In this document: in pieces, positions 61,992 through 64,000 of the stretch
How the letters are laid out: each line of letters starts with the position of its first letter
How positions within the stretch are numbered: position 1 is the stretch's first letter
Origin: JAAYLN01 sp964592855
GTDB taxonomy: Bacteria > Verrucomicrobiota > Kiritimatiellia > RFP12 > JAAYLN01
NCBI GenBank assembly: GCA_964592855.1
Contig: CAZQKI010000003.1
Location: 3,144-67,143 of the forward strand
Length of the DNA: 64,000 bases
Reading direction: 5' to 3'
Notes under the pieces: generated by a model
Told to the model about the DNA's origin: nothing
Seen by the model: only the letters and a program-made list of their open reading frames with translations
Database searches by the model: none
Made by a program: the position numbers and the translations under genes

Positions 61992-63941
61992 GTGTGCGCC
62001 CGGCATGGCGCACGACTTACAGGGTGAAAGTCCCTTTACCACCTGTCAGGAGGAAGGTTTAGTGAAGGACAACGGCGCCGCCGCGAGGCGGGGTCGGAAG
62101 GAAGTCTGGAACAAAACGCGGACCCGACGAACAGAAATCGCATACGAGGCATAGGCGCTGGATGAGGCGGCACGTCACGTCAACGTCCAATCCCTGAACG
62201 GAAGGCGTCTGTGTAAATGCGGCGGGTAGAAGCGTGAAAGTCGTGTGTCTTACCCGGGGAGATCTCACGGTCTGCCGGAAGGCTACCTCGTCCGCGAGGG
62301 CGGGGGATGGACGGTGAGAAGTCAGCCGAGGGCATAGTAGGCGGAAGATCAGGCGAGGCTAGTGAGGCACTCCAAAGCCGAAAGGCGGAGCAAACGGATA
62401 AGCCAAGCCGCAAGGATGCCGCCGAAGGCCTGAACTCAAGTTGAGGAAGGAATCTTTGATTGTGCGCGCGGACCGAACAGCAGAAGAACCCGTTAGGCGG
62501 GAACCCCTGGCGAAGGGGGCCGGACGGATTCCGGCTGAGTACGCCGAGGGTGCTGAGGCTCGTCCATGGATTGAAGGCCACTCCGACCCACAAGGGGATT
62601 CACTGCTGGAAAAGGTGGTGGAGACCGAGAACATGCGCAGGGCCTGGCAACAGGTCAGGCGGAACAAGGGAGCAACCGGAGTGGATGGCCGGGACATCGA
62701 GGAGACGCTTGCGTTTCTACGAACGAACTGGTCTGATATCCGGCGGCAGTTGTTGGAGGGGACATACACCCCGTATCCGGTGCTTCGGGTGGAGATTCCG
62801 AAACCGGGGGGCGGGGTGCGTAAACTGGGCATCCCCACCGTGACTGACAGAGTCATTCAGCAGGCTGTCACCCAGATTCTCACGCCGATGTTCGACTCCG
62901 GGTTTTCGGAATCGAGCTTCGGTTTCCGACTCGGGCGCAGTGCCCATGACGCGGCGCGTCAGGCATTGCGGCACCCGGAGGCCGGGAAGCAGTGGGTGGT
63001 GGACCTGGATCTGAAGCAGTTCTTTGACGAAGTGGACCATGACGTTCTCATGGGCCGCCTGGGCCGCAAGGTGAAGGACAAGAGGCTGAAACGGCTGATT
63101 AACGCTTACTTGAAGGCAGGTGTGTTGGCGGACGGATGTATTCATCCGACGTTGAAGGGCACGCCCCAGGGAGGGCCGCTTTCGCCGTTTTTATCGAATG
63201 TTCTGCTGGACGGTCGGGACAAGGAACTGGAACGCCGTGGACACAGTTTCTGTCGCTATGCAGACGATGTGAACATCTATTTACGGAGTCAAAAAGCGGG
63301 GGACCGGACCATGCGGTCGATCACTCGGTACATTGAGGGCGTACTGAAACTCAAGGTCAACCAGGACAAGAGCGCGGTGGCGCGTCCGTGGAAGCGAAGT
63401 TTTCTCGGATTCACGTTCCTGAAGGTCTGGGGTAGGATGCGCGTCGGTGTGGCGGACAAGAGCTGGAGGCGGTTCCGCACTCGTGTAAAGGACCTGCTTC
63501 ATATGGGGCGGGGAAGAAACATGGGCCGCTTCATCCGCGAGATACTGAATCCCGTCCTCCGGGGCTGGATGCAGTACTTCAGAATAGGCGCAAGCCAAAA
63601 GACGCTGGGCAGTTGTGACTTCTGGATCAGGCGTCATTTGCGCTGCATGCTGTGGCGTCAGTGGAAGACCCCGGCAACACGGTTCAAACGCCTGTTGGAA
63701 ATGGGATGTCCGAAGCAGCAAGCCCTGCTGGCCTACAGCCGGCGCGGGCCTTGGTGGTGCGCGGGAGTTCCCGCCTTGACGCAATTCTTGCCTCCGCCTT
63801 ATTTCAAGCAGATGGGACTATATTCGCTGCTTGAAAACGGGTAGCATGGTGAACAAAATCAACATGGGAACCGCCGGATGCGGACCCGCAAGTCCGGTGG
63901 TGTGAGAGCTGGGGGAGGGCAACCTCCTCCGGCTACTCGAT
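61992..63941 (+). mobile_element. Group IIC intron with intact RT/maturase
   Basis: A roughly 1,950-base retroelement. The 5' end GTGTGCGCCCGGCATGG and AGGGTGAAAGTCCC match the group II domain I start, close to the Oceanobacillus-type IIC intron. TACCCGGGGAGATCT and GAAGTCAGCCGAGGGCATAG in the 5' half are further conserved pieces. Domain V is at 63869-63902: ACCGCCGGA / TCCGGTGGT stem, inner TGCG-GACC-CGCA and a two-base AG bulge. Domain VI follows (GGAGG-GCAA-CCTCC) and the 3' end CTACTCGAT is at 63933-63941. Boundaries are motif-based, plus or minus a base or two. The open reading frame is at 62441-63844. Confidence 0.88.
62441..63844 (+). CDS. ltrA: Group II intron reverse transcriptase/maturase
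   Basis: This up to 467-residue protein copies and helps splice the intron. RT motifs are all present: NKGATGVDG, RKLGIPTVTDRVIQQAV, SSFGFRLGRSAHDAARQAL, DLKQFFDEVDHDVL, GTPQGGPLSPFLSNVLL, the catalytic FCRYADDVNIYL, VNQDKS and FLGFTF, then a maturase X domain (NPVLRGWMQYFR...WRQWKTP). No C-terminal HNH endonuclease domain is present, as usual for group IIC. It ends in LYSLLENG. The start is uncertain: TTG 62441, TTG 62456 or GTG 62462 are in frame after a GAGGAAGGAA site; no ATG is near. Confidence 0.93.
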   Translation: MRKESLIVRADRTAEEPVRREPLAKGAGRIPAEYAEGAEARPWIEGHSDPQGDSLLEKVVETENMRRAWQQVRRNKGATGVDGRDIEETLAFLRTNWSDIRRQLLEGTYTPYPVLRVEIPKPGGGVRKLGIPTVTDRVIQQAVTQILTPMFDSGFSESSFGFRLGRSAHDAARQALRHPEAGKQWVVDLDLKQFFDEVDHDVLMGRLGRKVKDKRLKRLINAYLKAGVLADGCIHPTLKGTPQGGPLSPFLSNVLLDGRDKELERRGHSFCRYADDVNIYLRSQKAGDRTMRSITRYIEGVLKLKVNQDKSAVARPWKRSFLGFTFLKVWGRMRVGVADKSWRRFRTRVKDLLHMGRGRNMGRFIREILNPVLRGWMQYFRIGASQKTLGSCDFWIRRHLRCMLWRQWKTPATRFKRLLEMGCPKQQALLAYSRRGPWWCAGVPALTQFLPPPYFKQMGLYSLLENG

Positions 63942-64000
63942 TCGCCCAATAAATGATGATGATTATCCCGTCGTGGTGTGATACATTAGGGTGACTCATT

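Overview
The window is GC-rich bacterial DNA that looks like part of a metagenome-derived scaffold: it contains a 100-N gap whose two sides carry the same 55 bases. The gene content suggests a Gram-negative member of the Planctomycetota-Verrucomicrobiota-Chlamydiota group, most likely Kiritimatiellota, Verrucomicrobiota or Lentisphaerota. The clues are two DUF4838-type proteins, a two-domain acetyl-esterase-like hydrolase, a 2,555-residue secreted SdrD/DUF11/LamG protein, a DUF2723-TPR membrane protein, UroD-like and Gfo/Idh/MocA proteins, and an RND pump. No rRNA or taxonomic marker is present, so this is inference.

Layout. 1-5049: the end of a DUF4838 protein and two secreted proteins. 5170-10204: translation genes (proS, an HU-like protein, hisS), then a ferredoxin-nitroreductase and a sugar isomerase-like protein. 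10205-10661: an inverted-repeat element, then tRNA-His with its own terminator. 10937-13661: fabH-fabF-fabZ. 13731-17746: a secreted coiled-coil protein, a ferritin-like/VIT1 iron transporter, a small-molecule kinase and an HpcH-type aldolase. 17747-19643: a repeat-rich island around a BrnT/BrnA toxin-antitoxin pair. 19644-23813 (minus): ribF, an ECF sigma/anti-sigma/secreted-protein operon and a DEAD-box helicase. 24070-29946: a saccharide-processing cluster (DUF4838 lipoprotein, esterase-like protein, NagA-like deacetylase). 30216-34555 (minus): an RND pump and its adaptor. 34924-42916: the giant surface protein and a small cysteine-rich secreted peptide. 42980-49983 (minus): a secreted beta-helix-like protein, prepilin peptidase and the DUF2723 protein. 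50135-53024 (minus): monooxygenase-like, UroD-like and Gfo/Idh/MocA proteins. 53328-60249: a small conserved-looking protein, proC, an Lrp/AsnC regulator, an aminotransferase and an ABC transporter. 60628-63941: a ceramidase-like protein with a group IIC intron just behind it.

Working together. ATGA start/stop overlaps indicate translational coupling in HU-hisS, fabF-fabZ, sigma/anti-sigma/secreted protein, and the ABC ATPase-permease pair. The DUF4838-esterase-NagA cluster reads as extracellular attack on an acetylated or amino-sugar polymer followed by intracellular deacetylation. proC, Lrp and the aminotransferase suggest an amino-acid module. Iron handling (VIT1-type) and multidrug efflux complete the picture.

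The least ordinary things are: a family of intergenic inverted-repeat elements, some sharing sequence with the BrnTA island; two 92 %-identical direct repeats around BrnTA; an attC-like hairpin upstream of the toxin; a LamG domain that appears circularly permuted and inserted inside a DUF11 domain of the giant protein; a cysteine-rich secreted peptide beside it; and a group IIC intron placed right after a 15-bp stem-loop. I saw no CRISPR array, prophage or clear new defence operon.
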